DNA from: Cudoniella acicularis
Taxonomy: Eukaryota; Ascomycota; Leotiomycetes; Helotiales; Helotiaceae
DNA length: 10,319 nt
Assembly (NCBI GenBank): GCA_013054445.1
Contig: JAAMPI010001812.1
Location: 1 to 10,319, forward strand
Direction: 5' to 3'
In this document: positions 7,957 to 10,319 of the stretch, piece after piece
Layout of the letters: each line of letters opens with the position of its first letter
Position numbering within the stretch: position 1 is the stretch's first letter
The notes under the pieces: model-generated
Seen by the model: only the letters and a program-made list of their open reading frames with translations
What the model was told of the DNA's origin: nothing
Databases searched by the model: none
Position numbers and translations under genes: made by a program

Positions 7957-8249
7957 TTTTGCTTCTGCTTTTGATGGATGATGGGAGTTTGGGCGGTTTC
8001 TGGTGAATGGCTGGGTGGCATTTTCAAAAGGTGTGATGAATCATGAGTCGATTTGGAAGGATTAATTGGCCTCTTGCTCTGGGATCTTAGACGTGCGCAT
8101 CTTGTTACTGCCATTAAATTGGCAATACTATGCGTGAATAGAAAATTATAGAATCATGATTTCTGAGTTCTTAATAAGTCCCTCGTTCCTAAGAGTCATC
8201 GTGTTACGCCCATTCTCCTTTTGCTGTCATACACTATATACTTTTCGCT
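7957..8249. other. 3' flank of allantoinase, no gene seen
   Basis: It begins with a T-rich stretch just after the stop and later becomes AT-rich, consistent with 3' UTR and polyadenylation. No supported gene is present on either strand. Confidence 0.5.
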
Positions 8250-8410
8250 AGCCAACCGAATTTAAAAAAACTCAACTCTCTGAAGTACGAGAGAAACGAA
8301 AATAACGACGTTGTTGCCACAAACTCTATGCCTATTACCAGCCAACCGAATTTAAAAAAAAAAATCAACTCTTTGGGGTGCGAGAGGAACGAACGTATGA
8401 CGTTGCTGCC
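8250..8410. repeat. Direct duplication of a ~70-bp segment
   Basis: The segment 8250-8318 beginning AGCCAACCGAATTTAAAA recurs at 8340-8410 (period 90). The copies share AGCCAACCGAATTT, an A-run of 7 versus 11, TCAACTCT, ACGAGAG/GCGAGAG, and GACGTTG(T/C)TGCC. Differences are mostly transitions and A-run length. A reverse-strand ORF here is only the translated duplication. Confidence 0.8.
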
Positions 8411-9348
8411 TTGAGTATGGCGCACAATCCTTGATGCTTGATGCGAAAGGGTTATGAGAAGAAGTTGTTGTCCTGCGACGACATGTGCTGACGACCGAGG
8501 TTATAGAGATTGAGAAGGATCAAATTCACCCTCCAATAATGCCTTTACGACTTACTTTTCTAGGTCAATCCGTCGAACTTCGATCCATCTCGCATCTCTT
8601 TTATACCCCGCCACCCACCCTACCTCTCAACCCATGTTCAAAATCCCAGCCAATCGCGTCCGACAAGAATGTTTTGTTGCACGTCGCAAGTCTCACTCGT
8701 TTCGGCGAAAAACCGGTGTTTTATGTCCTTCGAAATCGTTAACGCAGGATTTCTGAAGTATTGGATTTCAGTGTTTTAGCACAACCACGCCGAATTTTTT
8801 TTCACTCTTTTATTGTTACAAACAGTTTCTACAATTTGCATTTATTATATACACTTCTACAGTATTATACGGTAACTATCCCAAAACCTGAATCAAGTGA
8901 AGATTGAGTGACCCGGTCACGGGAATCAATGATGTCGTAAGCAAACCCCGCAAAGTTCTGACATAATCCTGCAGATCATTTCCACTCTTCACTTCATCTG
9001 TTTTGACGACATCCTTTCTGCTTCCATTAAATGCAAAATAATTATTGCAGCTTGCTCTGAACTCGTGAACTCCGATGATGTTATGAGACGAGACTGTTTT
9101 CAGTTGGTAGATGGGATGAAGGCTCAATTTCGACACGATTTGCGATGATTAACAATGGAATTCGAACACGAAAATCTTTATTAATAGTCTACTTTTTTTT
9201 TAAAAGGGCTGTTCATAATTGACGATACATCTGAGCGCTTCCTTCAGAAACTGTGAGGCACTCTCCTTGCTTAGAACAATTGCTTTGCTAACAAAGTCCC
9301 AAATTTCTCTAGTCACGAATTTCTTTCCCAGTTCCCAAAACCCAAGAA
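8411..9348. other. Intergenic region before the PHD-like gene, nothing firm
   Basis: Short frames occur on both strands (8539-8742 forward, 8876-9136 reverse), but neither shows a recognised motif and the reverse one lacks an ATG. About 8780-8880 is strongly AT-rich. The last ~150 bases are probably promoter and 5' UTR of the gene at 9349, with T- and C-rich runs near 9190 and 9310-9340. Confidence 0.45.
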
Positions 9349-10319
9349 ATGTACGAACCAGAACCCATCCAATGGCGTGGAGGCGAACATTTTTACACCG
9401 GTTCGTCACCCCCTTTCTCAGGAATTTCTCCCTCGCTAAATACTATAAACCAGGCAAACATGATGACTTCTGCTTCGTCTGTGGTACGGCCAAAGAAATT
9501 CTTTTCGGCTGCCAAACATGTGAAGATTGCTATTGTGCAGAATGCATGATGGATCCTGATGATATTCCTGAATTCTGGTTTTGTCCGCATTGTGTGGATA
9601 GAGCTTATAATTTTCCTCCGGGTCAAGAAATAACTAATGAGAATTTTACTCCGGATTCTGTGGCGATTTCGGGGTCTACACCCGGCAACCAGGATTCCAG
9701 CATTGAAGAAACGAGAAGAAGCGCTCAAGAGTCAGAAATAGTTGCACCTGAAATACATTCAAAAAAGGCCTGTTCTTCTAAGCAGGAATCCGGAAAATTC
9801 AACTCTAACGCCACCGCAAGATATCCAACCGTCGGGAACATCGAACTTCTCTCCCACTACTTTCTCCACCTCGCAACATCCCACCACATCTCGACCACTA
9901 CCACCCAAACCCATAACCTCCAACCCAACAACCACAATACCCTCCTCCTCATCCTCATCACCACCAAATCCCACCCAATCAAACATTCCCAAACCCCCAA
10001 AACGGCCCCTCCCAACACACTCCCCACCTCTCCCAGCACCACCCAAAAAGAAATCCAAATACTCAACCTTCTCCTCACACGTCGACAAAGCCCTCTCAAT
10101 CATCCACTCTGAACTCGAAAAAGCGGCACAAACCAATAAATCGGAGCATGTTCTTGAAAGAGAGATCGAGAATTTAAAGCAGAGGATTAGGATGATGGAG
10201 GGGCAGTTGGCGCTTATGGAGAGGGAAATTGAGGGGTTGAGGGGTGAGAAAGAAAGGGTGAGGGTTTTGGAAGAGGAGAATAGAGTGTTGAGGGGAGTGG
10301 TGGAAAGGTTTAGGGGTGA
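9349..10319 (+). CDS. PHD-like zinc-finger protein with C-terminal coiled coil, 3' end cut by window
   Basis: The start is the ATG at 9349 (MYEPEPIQWRGGEHFYTG). A 53-nt intron (9401-9453; donor GTTCGT, acceptor CAG) splits a glycine codon and joins in frame to the finger. The finger runs C24-x2-C27-x9-C37-x2-C40-x4-C45-x2-C48-x12-C61-x2-C64 with W59 two residues before C61. This is PHD spacing, with cysteine where the usual histidine sits (C45). PHD fingers typically read histone tails in the nucleus, but C45 makes the ligand uncertain. A P/S/T-rich linker with basic patches (KPPKRP, PPKKKSK) follows, then a heptad-like coiled coil from about 10111 to the end. The finger is in one frame and the linker/coil in the next, so a second intron (possibly 9731-9785, GTCAGA...CAG, weak sites) or a frameshift lies near 9731-9830. 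No stop is reached in the coil frame. Confidence 0.8.

Noticed and set aside
8485..8742. Forward 85-aa ORF (ATG at 8539)
   Set aside because: The longer form starts at a GTG, the peptide has no motif, and the AT-rich flanks lack gene signals.
8876..9136. Reverse 86-aa ORF
   Set aside because: It starts at GTG with a stop shortly upstream and no in-frame ATG. It has no recognised domain. A spliced exon is possible but unsupported.
9219..9348. N-terminal extension of the zinc-finger ORF before 9349
   Set aside because: The extended frame begins at TTG and reads through the likely 5' UTR and the 9401-9453 intron. The ATG at 9349 with splicing gives a coherent start.
9759..10136. Reverse Gly/Val/Glu-rich ORF
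   Set aside because: It is the antisense shadow of the P/S/T-rich linker of the zinc-finger gene, open only because of skewed base composition.

Overview
The window is nuclear DNA of a filamentous ascomycete (Pezizomycotina), perhaps a leotiomycete, though I cannot fix the lineage. The evidence is short introns with GTAAGT donors and CTRAY branch sites, a HET-domain gene, a two-exon fungal allantoinase, TpA-rich mutation patterns resembling RIP (repeat-induced point mutation), and transposon remnants. Five N bases suggest a draft assembly.

Layout. Bases 2-945 are a tandem array with a period of about 70 bp, 13 full units plus a partial one, entering from the left edge. The array leads directly into a three-exon HET-domain gene (991-3053). 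Bases 3054-4990 are gene-poor: a decayed reverse-strand coding remnant (3269-3578), an AT-rich RIP-like block (3590-3989), a ~410-bp element with ~45-bp terminal inverted repeats (3990-4402), and an ACGGTTGC-type repeat patch (4404-4745). After a largely empty stretch with one doubtful small ORF (5568-5747) comes allantoinase (6274-7956), whose upstream region carries six GATA motifs. Bases 7957-9348 are intergenic and include a duplicated ~70-bp segment. A PHD-like zinc-finger/coiled-coil gene starts at 9349 and runs off the right edge.

The standout signal is the array. Every unit has the anatomy of a complete fungal intron: an invariant GTAAGT donor, a CTRAY branch site and an AG acceptor, 66-68 nt long. 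Exactly three nucleotides separate each acceptor from the next donor. Those triplets are hypervariable while the intron bodies are conserved. Read as one-codon exons they spell E-Q-D-G-I-V-W-P-T-I-D-E-E-E and join in phase 0 to the HET gene's first long exon at 991. That exon has no in-frame ATG before its conserved cysteines, so the gene needs an upstream spliced start. My main hypothesis is that this HET-family (self/non-self or immune-like) protein carries a variable N-terminal segment encoded by a chain of single-codon microexons between near-identical introns. I know of no described precedent, but I could not search. The splicing is inferred from sequence only.
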